Assembly: GCF_000003815.2 (NCBI RefSeq)
Contig: NC_049995.1
Coordinates: 16,485,724-16,549,723 of the forward strand
Reading direction: 5' to 3'
Length of the DNA stretch: 64,000 nucleotides
Source of the DNA: Branchiostoma floridae
Taxonomy: Eukaryota > Chordata > Leptocardii > Amphioxiformes > Branchiostomatidae
The notes beneath the pieces were generated by a model that searched no databases, had not been told where the DNA came from, and worked only from the letters and a program-made list of their open reading frames with translations. Positions 13,001 through 36,039 of the stretch are shown piece after piece. Position numbers and translations under genes: made by a program. The stretch's first letter is position 1. Each line of letters opens with the position of its first letter.

Positions 13001-15185
13001 ACAAACAATGAGTGGGACAGAAAACAATTCAAAGCTAAAGACAGTCAGGTTTCAATGAGAAATAAATAGAAAGCATAAATTCGGAAAAACAGCATGACAA
13101 AAAATATTTCCACATCTGTCCAGTGTCACCGAAATCTTTATAACATGACACTGTTGAAAATCTATTTTCATTTGACACATTTAGCAAGCAAAATCAACAA
13201 CATGGGATCACAAACAATGAGTGGGACGGAAAACAATTCGAAGCTGAAGATAGTCAGGCTACAATGAATGAAGAAGACCTTCATTGTACCGTGTATTACA
13301 TATGTATGTATCTTTCTGCTCTCACAAGCTAAGTACAGGTATCTGTATCTATATAGCCGGTATAACCGCCATTCGGCGTAACACACCAGGTCAGGATGAT
13401 AAAGTTCTAGGTAGTTCTGAATAATCTAAATAAAGTACAAGCACAAGTATTAGTGCAGTAAGAATCAATGAGAAATAAAAAAAATGTGAATTGTGGACCC
13501 ACCGTGAGAGCCTGCATGGCCACATGAGGTACCCTGTGGTTGATTCTCTTGATGATGGACCTCAGACAATCTTTGGGGCTGAAATAAACAACAACAAACA
13601 CATTAATGTTTTCATGAGGTGCGGCTGACGTAAAACATGGGCCCCTGGCTTAACGTCCCATCCACAGAACTGCACTTTTTCCAGTAGCAAGCAATTTTCC
13701 TTGAACCACAAACTATTTTGCTTTGTAACAAACATTAAATAGTTCAACTTATAAACTAACCCTATCCTGATCATCATTATCATCCAGACTTTTTAATCTG
13801 GTGAAGAGGAGATAAAGTTCTTCCAGTTCCAGTACTACCCTTTCACATGCCTTAAAATAAATGAAGTACAGTAGAAGCCAGTTAATTGCACAACGGATTA
13901 ACGCACACTTCTGTTAACTGCACTTAATCCCAAAATCACAAACCGGTACGGTCCAGCTGGATAACTTCACATAATTGCACCAGCCTGATAATTGCACGAA
14001 ATGTACTGGCAAATAGGCCATGCAATTAAGCGGCTTCTACTGTACATGTAAATCCAACTGTCCCTACCCAGAGGGCGTTTGTCCGACTCTGTCGCAGATG
14101 TCCATTATCAACCCCCAGTCTTCTGTTGTGTTCATCTCACTCGTCACCTTTTCTGTGGGCGGAAAAAACAAAATCAGTCAGTCTCTGCATTTGGTTATAT
14201 CTATATTGTTATAAAGGGGAATGGAAGTTCCATAGCCTTTTTAAGGCTGTGTAACTGTAAGGGCAGTAAGTTGTCTGTCGTCGTATCCATTTTTGATACG
14301 GTATTGGGGTATCTGGGGTACAGTATTGAAATGCAGAGACCATCCTTCTCCTTCTACCACCATTTACCTCTACAACCAAAGTCAGGTATTTTTACACCTG
14401 GATGAAGTGAGGAAAGTCGTGTGAAGTGCCTTTCTCGTCTAGCTAGGAATGCCAGGAATCAAACCTGTGACGTCACGATCTTGTGTTGCTCCTGGAGCTA
14501 CACTAGCCATTCAACTTGAATTTCAAGGCCACCCACTTGCCATTCACTGTAACACACACTAGCTTGGACAATCTGCAATACCTAACCTTTGAGCATACCG
14601 ATACTGTAAGAGCTATTCAAAGCTTGTGAGGATGCTCCTATTGCACTTACAAATTCCATTCAATTCTTCGATACCTCTCAGAGAGAAAAAAAAAATAATA
14701 ATAATAATTAAGAGCAAGATTCAAAGGCTGACTACATTTGTTTGCATAATATTATGGCAGAACCCTGAGATAGAAATTAGATTAGATATGAACTTCTCTA
14801 AAACAATTTGTCATCTGTAACCTGTTGTAGAGTGTACCAGAGTATGAAACAACTGAAACTGAAGATTATGTGGATAAAATTTAAAAAATACGAAATTATG
14901 CAATATGTTTGTTCTACATTTCTGAGTAAAATAACTTTATCAAACAGTTTGAAACATCAATTTGATAAGATTTAAGCATGTTTTTTCTCTCCTTTCACGA
15001 ACTGATGTTGGTATGTTTCCCGTTTTTGTATGTTCACAACAAAACGATGGGGATGACGCGATGTAAAAGTGCCCCCCTCCCCACATCACAAAAATTATGA
15101 TTTTTGTCTCCTGCTAAAATCGTCTGATTTGACCAAACTTACCGACATCGGGGTCGAAAGGCGACGAACTGCTGAAAAGAGGCAT
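4095..15185 (-). CDS. STAM: Signal transducing adaptor molecule (ESCRT-0 subunit STAM)
   Basis: ESCRT-0 subunit that, with HRS, captures ubiquitinated receptors on endosomes. Fourteen coding exons on the minus strand, in transcript order: 15143-15185, 14068-14152, 13503-13578, 12635-12730, 11527-11673, 10533-10614, 9769-9967, 9144-9238, 7277-7368, 6926-7016, 6246-6300, 5319-5475, 4637-4818, 4095-4245. All junctions are GT-AG and phases agree, giving 516 codons, close to human STAM/STAM2. The protein starts [14 protein letters not shown]. It has a VHS domain at about 1-145 ([26 protein letters not shown]), a ubiquitin-interacting motif at about 177-184 (AIELSLKE), an SH3 domain at about 214-272 ([19 protein letters not shown]), a GAT/coiled-coil core at about 305-380 ([19 protein letters not shown]) and a Pro/Gln/Met-rich tail. 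A small exon inside the assembly gap 5107-5206 cannot be excluded, though 5319 joins 4818 in frame without one. Confidence 0.95.
5107..5206. other. Assembly gap (100 N)
   Basis: One hundred N bases lie in the STAM intron between coding exons 5319-5475 and 4637-4818. The round length suggests a placeholder of unknown true size. Confidence 0.99.
6438..6650. mobile_element. Palindromic MITE (CTAGTTCACC family)
   Basis: A near-complete palindrome of about 210 bp. The outer ends read CTAGTTTACCTTTATTCG and the reverse complement of GGTGAACTAG; the inner arms contain GACGGACGGTGG and its complement. The same family recurs at 39130-39303, four times at 58558-60218, and at 62884-63030. No coding capacity. 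It lies in a STAM intron. Confidence 0.8.
7404..7819. repeat. Two-copy direct tandem duplication in a STAM intron
   Basis: The segments 7404-7592 and 7595-7819 share the same ordered landmarks: GCTTTCTGTAACTTCA, AAGAAATTCAAT, AGTTTTATAGGG, GAAATGTTCAAAAT and CCAAAAACCAAG. The copies have diverged by substitutions and small indels. No exon edge is included. Confidence 0.7.
7937..8076. repeat. Inverted repeat, about 140 bp
   Basis: The left arm (ATTTAATCCCTACAAC, ATATTTACTTTTGGATGTTTT) pairs with the right arm (AAAACATCCGAAAGTAAATAT, GTTGTAGAGATTTAAT) around a centre near 8005. The outer motif (GTTGTAGAGATTTAATT) recurs as single ends at 28341-28361 and 61689-61704, so this is a dispersed element. 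Confidence 0.7.
8695..8995. mobile_element. Small palindrome followed by a TACTGTAAATGCA-terminated MITE
   Basis: 8695-8795 is an inverted repeat (ATCCTCTGAAGTGACCAC against GTGGTCACTACAGAGGAT). Immediately after it, 8801-8995 starts AACTGTAAATGCAGAAA and ends TGCATTTACAGTA, with an interior of GCGGTGG-type motifs. A second copy of this MITE is at 46458-46680. Both lie inside a STAM intron and have no reading frame of note. Confidence 0.7.
10845..11187. mobile_element. hAT-like MITE, CAGGGCTCGAAATA ends, 5-bp target duplication CATAG
   Basis: The ends are CAGGGCTCGAAATACC and GTATTTCGAGCCCTG, flanked directly by CATAG at 10840-10844 and 11188-11192. Subterminal regions carry several short TGCAGGTA repeats and the palindrome ACCTGCATATGCAGGT. 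Copies occur at 20965-21292 and 50489-52036 (interrupted); a relative with different internal repeats is at 32623-32890. CAGGG termini with a 5-bp duplication suggest a hAT5-type element. That class assignment is inference. Confidence 0.8.
11738..11900. mobile_element. Fragment of the CAGGCTTTTAGC MITE family
   Basis: The sequence begins AGGCTTTTAGCCAGGCATGC and runs through TGAAATTCTGATTGACCAGG to GATGCTACTAGG. It matches the first half of the full copies at 12192-12542 and 54440-54794. The other terminus is missing. It lies in the STAM intron upstream of exon 11527-11673. Confidence 0.7.
12192..12542. mobile_element. CAGGCTTTTAGC-terminated MITE
   Basis: The left end CAGGCTTTTAGCTAGG and right end CCTGGCTAAAAGCCTG are inverted. 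The interior shares GGTGAGTCGCGGTAAGTGAC, CAACTTATTGG-like and TGACCAGGGATGCTACC-like blocks with the copy at 54440-54794, in the opposite orientation. No clear target duplication remains here. Confidence 0.7.
12860..13255. repeat. Two-copy tandem duplication, about 200-bp unit
   Basis: Both units contain CAGCATGACAAAAAATATT, CCACATCTGTCC, GAAATCTTTATAACATGACA, TGTTGAAAATCTATTTTCAT, ACATGGGATCACAAACAATG and GTCAGG, in the same order. It lies in the STAM intron between exons 13503-13578 and 12635-12730. No exon sequence is copied. Confidence 0.75.
13867..14044. mobile_element. TA-flanked MITE (Tc1/mariner- or pogo-like ends)
   Basis: The element 13869-14042 begins CAGTAGAAGCC and ends GGCTTCTACTG, with TA on both sides (13867-13868, 14043-14044). 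Subterminal TTAATTGCA/TGCAATTAA motifs are also inverted. Length 174 bp, non-coding. It ends 23 bp before STAM exon 14068-14152. Confidence 0.75.
14394..14520 (-). mobile_element. SINE fragment (tRNA-derived, minus orientation)
   Basis: ACACCTGGATGAAGTGAGGAAAGTCGTG followed by GGAATCAAACCTGTGACGTC resembles, in reverse, the body and B-box region of the SINEs at 46870-47010 and 60986-61270. It is degenerate and incomplete. Confidence 0.5.
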
Positions 15186-15959
15186 CTTGAATTTTAGTGT
15201 GGCGGTCCAACAAGTCACTAAATGTTTTCTGAAGTTAAAACTACGCGATCAAAACATTCACTCCCTGTCCAAAAACGTCGACGTCTTTTTTTTCTGCGGT
15301 CCTTTATCACTTCCTGGTTAGTCATCACCGCATCAAAACAAAATAATCGATAAATAAACCGAATTCCAATTCAAATTAGTTCTATAACATTCTAACGTTA
15401 AATATTATGAAAATTTGTAAATTATGGTGATGTTATTGTATTACAATCGATGCCTTTTGTCCGTTTGTTTTAATATAATAAGAAAACTGTTCCGTTTGTT
15501 TTGCTGCACTCTGCAAAAAAATTACCTCATGGTCACGAGACTTTGCCAACCCTATGTAGGGTAAAAAATTCGAAATAAAAGAATAATAATTTTAATTTAT
15601 GTATGTAACAAAAATTTACTGCCATAAAAGAATCATAATACATATCTAACTATATTGTAGATTTTATTCATTGAAGTATGAATGTTAAGTCGAAAAGTTT
15701 ATGTAAGAAAATAAAAGTATACACCCCTTCGCTTAGTCAAATGATGGACTTATCTATGTAAACGTCAACGGGTAACTGGAGGCTCTGTATGGCAAAGTTG
15801 AATCTCTCCTATTTTTTAAATTTCTCAATTTTTCTGCTTTTGAGATGAATATTGATTCACAAAATCATCCTAGTATAAAGTATAGTTGTTGTAGGAGTAG
15901 TATCTTTGTACGAAGAATATAAAATCACGAGAAAATAACACATCACAACTAGATACGGT
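15186..15959. promoter_or_regulatory. Presumptive divergent promoter region, STAM / PI4KB
   Basis: About 0.8 kb separates the STAM initiator ATG (15185, minus strand) from the inferred start of the PI4KB non-coding first exon (plus strand). The sequence is AT-rich with no repeats or reading frames. No unambiguous TATA or initiator element could be assigned. Shared promoter function is inferred only from the head-to-head arrangement. Confidence 0.35.
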
Positions 15960-16142
15960 GTCCGTGTAACCTCCTAGAGAGCCTTTAGGGGTGGACGTGC
16001 CACTGCGAAGGCTAGCCCGTACACAGGACGGCTAGTTGCAGGCGGATTGCAGCTGACACAGGCGGGTCCCAGGGAAAATCTGGCCGTAGATGTAGCTTCC
16101 ATCTCCCGATCACATAGTCTGCAAAATCACGAAGCTAACCAG
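15960..16142 (+). other. PI4KB: Probable non-coding first exon of PI4KB
   Basis: A locally GC-richer stretch ends at a strong donor (CTAACCAG followed by GTAGGTGT at 16143). It has no useful reading frame, and the next good acceptor (ending 21748) leads into the exon with the PI4KB start codon. The 5' boundary is a guess. Confidence 0.4.
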
Positions 16143-19100
16143 GTAGGTGTGGGCACGCTTTAATTTTTCTCAGCGTGTTTTTTTAACGTCGGAAAAAGGG
16201 GCGATCTTTGCAGGGTAGTGGGAGGGGGGCGTTTTGACAGATATCAGGGTGCGGGTGGTCCATGCTACAAAACAGTCATGTACAGGCGTATAACATGACG
16301 TGAAACCGCTTTACAACGTATGCAAACGTACCTCTAAATGCCACCTAAAATGCAGCACTTTTTAAACAGCCTCTTGCCTTTTTTACTAGACTCTATGTGG
16401 TTAAAATCGCAGGAATTTGTGATCAGATTTTGCCCCAGTTTTACGTTTGGAAACCTCGCGTTTGAACTGTGTTTTTCAGTCCAGCTCAAATTCTGTTTAG
16501 GTCTTGAAATAAGATCCTCAATGAAATACTTTGGACGGTAGTGGACATTTCCATTTACTACAGGGGCTTTGTTTATGTATGATCCAAAAGCAGAAGCATC
16601 GTATCTTGTTTACCATATACTCAGATAGTATCTGGGTTTAATTAGATTAAAACCCCAATGCTACTGGTGTAATTGATCCAGACATATGCAAATTTTGTTT
16701 ACTTCAAAGATCTAGTCTAGGTTTTCCCATGTTTGGTGTGTTTTAAACAGCAAAGGGAGAGAAAAACGTTGCCTTTGCCAATTCTGGTGAGTGCATAATT
16801 GTGTTCTTCTGAGCTAGGGTTAGGAATAGGAAAAAGGGGAACACCCCTTTTGTTGGGGTAAAAGTTACTAAAACTAGTTTCTACCAGACTCTCGCTTGGC
16901 CCAATACTCAATAGTACAAGGGGATTTTGGCCAAGTTAGGATTAAAAAGTGAGTCTTGTAGGAGTTAATTGGCATAGGAATGAGCTGACCGGCCCGCGGG
17001 ATAGCTGGATAGACTGCAAAAAACTGATGGAGATCCCATGGTAACTTATTATTTATCCCTATCTGGCCAAATTCTTCCATTTTGTCATCCAGCTGACAGG
17101 GTTATACCCAGGAACTGGCTCAGGTGTTCAGCAGTGCCTTTTTCTCCCTGAACTTGGTAGGTTCCCTAATCCCTATGCAAGCTCTGCTGAATACAAAAAT
17201 TGTGAAAATAAAACTAAAGGTTTGGAAGTTTGAAGAAGATGGGTGTTGCTGAAATTGTGAAACTGAAAATGTCGAGCAAGTCAGGGACTTTAAAAGCTCA
17301 ATTTTGAAAGTTAATCAGTCAAAAGAAGGTTTCAAATCTGCAGTCACGACTCATGTAGTTAGTAACTTGCCTCAGGCATTTTCAGGTCTTGCTGTCTAGA
17401 TTGCTAGAATTTAGTGCTTACAACTTCGGAAGTCTACAGTATTCTAAAGTGATCAAAAGAAAAATAACTAAGCTACCAGAAATATATTTTCCTACAGGCT
17501 TTAGAAGTGTTTTCAGCAACCAAGGAAGTCGATCTCGTCCATTTGTAAGGAAACAATAGGTTATCAGTGTCAGAAGCACAGTGACATTAGATATCTTCAT
17601 CCTGTGGGACGACTAACATATCAGGTTACACACTGTACAATGTACCTCTGTCAGGGTACATTTCTCATATAGGGGAAGAAAGAAGCAGGCATTGTTTTGC
17701 AGAGATAACCAGTTGAGGAAGTATATTCATGGATTGAATACTCTCCAAGCAGAGGTTAGGTTCTGACTTTTAAAAAAATAATTTTAGGCATTTTTATTGG
17801 GCTTTCTATTTTGTACCGTTTTATTCATGTCTTGTGGCCAGTGCAAAATAGAAAGCCTGATATACAGAGGAAGATGACAGAGTGTCAACAAAACACCAGC
17901 TCTTGTATTGTAAATACTGAATATGGCAGTCAATGAGGAACTTTGTTACTTCTGTTTTCTGTTATTTCGTGCAAACCCTTTTATTTTTCATCGTGCAGAC
18001 TTACAAATTTAGTCAGCAAACTGAAAAAGCAGGTTGCACCTGTATTTTGAGCCCTGTTAGTGTTACACTTATACAATATGAGTATTATTTGTTGCGAGGG
18101 AATTTTCTTCTAATTTAACAAAACTTTGGCATTCTAATAAAAGGCGCATTGTACATTATGACTCAATGTCTTTCAGAATTGCAAATTACTTAGATAAATT
18201 TTATCATTTAGATGAGTAACATTTCTAACTGAATTTGGTGATTTAATGAGTTGGAATTTTATCAGATTATCTCATGAGTCAAGAATGTGTAACCACATTG
18301 CAGATGGCATAAGGCAGATCTGTTAAATTTCCCAGCTTTCCAAGAGGGTCTGCATGCTCTTTTACGTAAGGCGTAGGCACTAGGCAGCCTATTTTTATTT
18401 CCCGTAATTCATAGGGAAAACCATTTTATCTACGTAATCCATAGCGAGGCGACCAAATTTAGCATAATTGCCTTTCTTGATTTAGCATAATATGTAGGGG
18501 TTCTTCTGAATTCAGTGTAAATCATTGTTGGGAGTTGGGACCCCCCATGCAGACCCTCTTCCAAGTCACTACAACCTTGGCCTGAAGGTGAACTTGTAGA
18601 AGAGTGTGTATGGGGTTTACACCACTTTAATTTGCTGATCTCCTAGCACATTATGTATGTGTTATGGGTTGTTGTTAACTGCCATGTATAGCCTCGTGAT
18701 GAGACCCAGCTGGTCTGTTCTCAGCCTTTGTTTTGAATTCTGCAGAAAATTGTTCCAGGTAGTAGTAAGGTACCAAGGACATTATGATGATTAATCATAC
18801 AATGTCCTTGCTTGTACTAGTTGTAGTGATTGAAAAATATCAGTACCATTTCAATGTATTACCAAGGCTTTTACAATCATCACCATATCTTTTGCAATGC
18901 GTAATATTGATGTTATCTTTCAGAAGCTTTTTTTTTTGGAGAAGAAAATGCTTTTGCATCAAATGTACATAAAAATTAACTGATAAAACGTCTGATATTA
19001 AATCAGAAAAAAATCAGGTTATCATTTTCATAGAAGGTATGATATTAATTTGCAATGGGTCGTTCTCTAGGGTTGATTGAAATTAAAAAAAATGTTACTG

Positions 19101-21748
19101 CTATTTTTTATTATTTAGTATTAACACTAACAGGGACTAAATGGCATAAGATGATTGTGACATACTAGTTTATACAGAGAAATTTATGGGTATAGAATAG
19201 ACTTGGTACAGTTTAAACAAATCTTGCAGTGTTTCAATGTAGTTTTATACCACTTTTATCCCAAAAGGTATTTTCCCGTGACTTGTAAGATAAAAGTACT
19301 GTACCCATTTTGCCCTACTCTGTACATTGCATAGTTATGTAATGACGACACTGGATAGTTCCCTCCGAAAAGAGGTCAACCAATTGCAAACTGTCCAAAG
19401 TCCACTATGTTTTGCTGGGTCTTTACTTTAGTTTAGAACAATCCTACAATCAGGGTGCAAATCACAGCATTGTTGTATCAGTCTCTGTTTACGGACAGAC
19501 ACTGTGAACACAAAACTGCGGTGTGTGGTTTGATATCTGTGACAAGACGACACCGCTGTGTTTGCTCACAAGTTGGCATCGGTGTTGATCTATCAAGCAC
19601 ATGTTGGACTGAAAGAGGAGCATTTGCTGGTTTCTCGCTGGCCTTTTTTGTAGCACTGTCAGAGCTAGCTTCACACTTCTAAATATGGTCTTGTCTCCCT
19701 TCGTCTAGTTGGAGATCAGGCTGTTCAAACTTCAAAGGTTTTTGTGGAAATATTCTAGATCTGATACTTTCATTGTGTGTGCTAGATCTGTAACATACGA
19801 TACATGTAAAAGGTTTCATAAAAAATTGGAATAGTGACTGTGAATATGTATATGCTAGTGGCAACCAACTAAAATAATATATCAATTAAGATTTTTATAT
19901 TTTGTTCTTTCCTTTGCGTTTTTTTTTTTAATTTGTAGTTTTTCAGCCAGGCATTTTTTATCAGCTATATGTGGGATAATTGATTTGTTTTGGTTTACTG
20001 TCAGCAGTCTCTGTTTCAATTCTGCTCTAAGTAAGTGTGAAATATCTTTGTTTTTATTCATAATCAGATCATTGAATGAACAGAATAGGCAATTGTCTTA
20101 TGTAAACACAGGTTGACACTGACAATGCCGAGAAAAAAGGATAATACAATTCAGCATTTTGGACATGTAATTATTTGTTTAGTCAACAATAGGACCCTCC
20201 TTCAAGTATTGTTACAATTGCTGCATGAATGCGTGTTAAAATATGCAAATGAAATGATTATCGTTATATTTGGAAGGCCCCCCAGCAGCTTTGCTCTGAC
20301 TACAAACCTTATTTGCACGATCTACAGGTCTTGTTTTATATCTTATCATTAATAGTGGACTTTGAGCTTTTTTTTCTTCTAGACATTAAAGTCCAAAGGA
20401 GATAGTGATGTACAACTTTTCTGTACATGTATGCCATTATGCCATTCTTTGATCATGAAATTCATGTGATGTGGAAAACTATAGTCAAGTCAAGGTTTAT
20501 TGAACAGCAGTCATACAATATAATGTAATTAAATGCTGTATACTTAGTAGTACATGTGTAGACAACTAAGCTATATATAATACAGGATTCTCCCCAGAAT
20601 TTTTTAGTATAGTGGAGGGGCTGGCAAAATAACCCGAACCAACGTATTGTGCTTGCATGAAAATGGGTTCATTTTGCAATGTCAAATACTACAAGTATAA
20701 TATATCATAGTGATTCCTTTGTTGTGAAGTGGCAAAACGACTATAGTTTTGATCATCGCCCGTTCACAAGTTTTTGCAGACAATGTCAACCGGAAAGTGA
20801 TGCCACTTGGCACAAAAATCTGTGAATTTTCATGAATTTTAGCAAACCTAAGAAGGAAAATAGGAAGAAACACACTAAATTTCAAAAGTAGTATAGTGGA
20901 GCTGGGCTAGGAGTATAGTGGAGGGCCTCCCTTATTCCATCCTTTGGGAATGACTCTGATATAGCAGGCCTCGAAATACCACCTGCATATGCAGGTTAGT
21001 GCAGGTATGATTGGATCTGTGCAGGTATTTTTGGTGTCTGCCTGCACCTAACCTGCACTGGTCCATGTACTGGGTTTTACACATAAATGTGCTATGACGT
21101 ACGTGTATGTGGATTGTTATTAGCTCCATTGACTGTTACCACCTATTAAGTATAAAATAATGGTTCCTAAACAATGTCAGTATGATCCATACTTCCTAAA
21201 TTCAAAGTGGTGCAGCCGTGCAGGTAAAATTTGTCATTTTCAATGCCACCTGCACCAGTGCAGGTATGTAGAAAAAAATATTTAGAGCCCTGTATAGTAA
21301 CATTAATCTAATACGATACAGTATAGATTCTAGGCTATAATGTTGTTTACTTCTACATATTTGATCTTATTGAGGTTTACTCTATCAGAACAAGATGGAA
21401 AAAAACTGTGTGAATCATTCATAATGTTACTATATAGATATAATCTTTACTGACACAACTTTTGTAAGGTCCTCTACATCTATACATATATACGATTATG
21501 TGGTTACAAATGGAGTAACCAATAAGGGAATATCAATTTAGTTTAATGGTTCATGTCCACTAACTTGACTAAGTGTCTGTGAATGCTGGTTCAAAATATC
21601 CTTTGAGTTTGACATATTCACCTATTTGTACATAGTTAGATTTATCTGTATAGGCTGGAATATAAAATTATACCGTTTATCTTATGGCGTTATGTATGAA
21701 CCTGCATAGTTGTCATTCATGCTAATAGTTTGTTGTTTTCTGTTACAG
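16143..21748 (+). other. PI4KB: Large first intron of PI4KB
   Basis: The 5.6-kb intron before the start-codon exon contains one MITE (20965-21292) and otherwise unremarkable AT-rich sequence. Short open frames in it lack splice signals or recognisable protein content. Confidence 0.4.
20965..21292. mobile_element. hAT-like MITE copy, 5-bp target duplication TATAG
   Basis: The ends CAGGCCTCGAAATACC and AATATTTAGAGCCCTG are slightly decayed; exact TATAG lies on both sides (20960-20964, 21293-21297). The interior aligns block by block with 10845-11187 (ACCTGCATATGCAGGT, GGTCCATGTACTGGGTTTTA, TATGATCCATACTTCCTAAA). Confidence 0.8.
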
Positions 21749-21756
21749 AAATCCAT

Positions 21757-21828
21757 ATGACACAGAAATGAGCAACAGTGACAACTGCCAGAGACAGCAA
21801 TAGTAGTTTTGACCAATCCATGTTTTGA
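21757..21828 (+). promoter_or_regulatory. PI4KB: Three short upstream ORFs in the PI4KB 5' UTR
   Basis: Within exon 2 upstream of the main ATG there are three minimal frames: 21757-21771 (four codons and stop), 21768-21803 (eleven codons and stop, its ATG overlapping the first stop as ATGA) and 21820-21828 (two codons and stop). All end before the main start at 21866, so they could dampen or condition translation. Function is inferred. Confidence 0.5.
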
Positions 21829-21865
21829 GTCAGGATCGAGTCTGTACGAACTCACACACATCACC

Positions 21866-34528
<12,663 letters not shown>

Positions 34529-35570
34529 ACATCCAACACTTTCATCGCCAAGGGGATCTTCTGAACAGATTCATCATCAATGGCATCTTCTAAAAAAGTT
34601 ATTCATTGGAATTGGAATCTTTTTAAACTCCATATTTACCAATGGAATTCGAATCTTCTCGAACACTCACATCACCCATGGCATCTTCTGAAAAAATCTT
34701 GACTACAGTCGGCATCTTCTAAAAAACCTTCATCATCAACGGGATCTTCTGAACAGTTTCAGCACCAATGGCATATTCTAGAAAAGTTTCTTCAGTATCC
34801 ACAGCCTGACTACCAAGCTGTATGATGGGTTCCAGTACATCACAAATGGCATCTTCTAAACTCTTTCATCACCAAGTTGATCTTCTACAAAACTTTTAGT
34901 ATCAACGGAACCTTCTAAACAAACCTTAAATGTCAACAGAATTTTCTGAACATTCAACACTTTCATCGTCAACATGATCTTCGGAACACTATCATCACAG
35001 AAGGAATCTTCCATCATCAACGGCATATTCTTAAAAACCTTCATCATCAACGGGATCTTCTGAACAGTTTCAGTACCAATGGAATCTTCTACAAAAGTTT
35101 CATCCGTATCCACTCCCTCACCACCAAGCTGTATGATGGGTTCCAGTACATCACTAACAGAATATTCTAAACACTTTCATCGCCAACGGAATCTTCTACA
35201 AAAGTTTCATCTCCAGGATATCTTTTGAAAAATTTTTTATCATCAATGGAATCTTCTTGAAATCATTCAGCATCAAAGGAGTCTCCTAAAAAAACACCCA
35301 CAGCCTCACAGTATGACGGAGTCGAGTACATCACAAACGGATCTTCTAAATAACTTTCATCATGAACAGTGTACAGCAGGTTCCAGTACATGGCCAACGG
35401 CGTCTTCTAAAAAAAGTTTATCATCAACGGAATCTTCTTAACATCCAACACTGTCATCAATCATCAACAATCTTATCAACAGTTGAATCTTCTAGAACAC
35501 TTGCATCACCAACGGAATCTTCAAGAAAAATTTTTAGTATCAACAGAATCTTCTGTATGTAGAATCAAAA
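34529..35570 (+). repeat. PI4KB: PI4KB 3' UTR built of degenerate copies of the last coding bases
   Basis: Downstream of the stop the sequence repeats ATCTTCTAAAC-like motifs every 35-60 bp. Longer blocks recopy the end of the coding exon, including the stop: about 34800-34860, 35106-35170, 35285-35352 and 35368-35413 (ACCAAGCTGTATGATGGGTT, CCAGTACATCAC, then CTTCTAA). The blocks are diverged, so the array is older than the 33274-33843 array. No open frame is preserved. Confidence 0.8.
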
Positions 35571-36013
35571 CCACCATACTATTCAGCTGGAACACTTAAC
35601 AATGATGCCTGAGCTCCTATCCTTTAGACTTAAATGATTTGGGATGTACAAATGGAATAATTATGTACAAAGTTGTGAAAATTTGTGAAAATGCAAAAGG
35701 AAGTGTAGGAGATCCCAGAGAACGGTGGGGTCCCAAACTTGGAACAAAAATATTGAAGCTTTGGGACTGCTTCATTGAAAGTGTTAATACTTTATTGCTG
35801 TCAAGAAAAAAAATAATGTTAAACCCAACACTAAGGTGCTGTGAGAAACACTTTCAAGGGTGTCTATGCACTGATACGGATTTTATAGCTTTCATACTAG
35901 TCGATTAGCCTGGAATACATCCTATGCTAGTTCCTGTAGATTTCTAGACTATGCAGAAATTAAGCCCCTGTCCCATGTAAAAGTTTGGTCCTTATGTCCT
36001 GCATTATTTTGGG

Positions 36014-36019
36014 AATAAA
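36014..36019 (+). terminator. PI4KB: Candidate PI4KB poly(A) signal
   Basis: AATAAA lies about 1.5 kb after the stop codon, beyond the 3' UTR repeats. A second AATAAA at 37251-37256 is an alternative distal site. Which one is used cannot be told from sequence alone. Confidence 0.4.
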
Positions 36020-36039
36020 GTATTTCTTTGATGCAGTGA

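Noticed and set aside
21809..21865. N-terminal extension of the PI4KB frame by 19 codons
   Set aside because: The extension has no ATG; the first in-frame ATG, with good context, is 21866.
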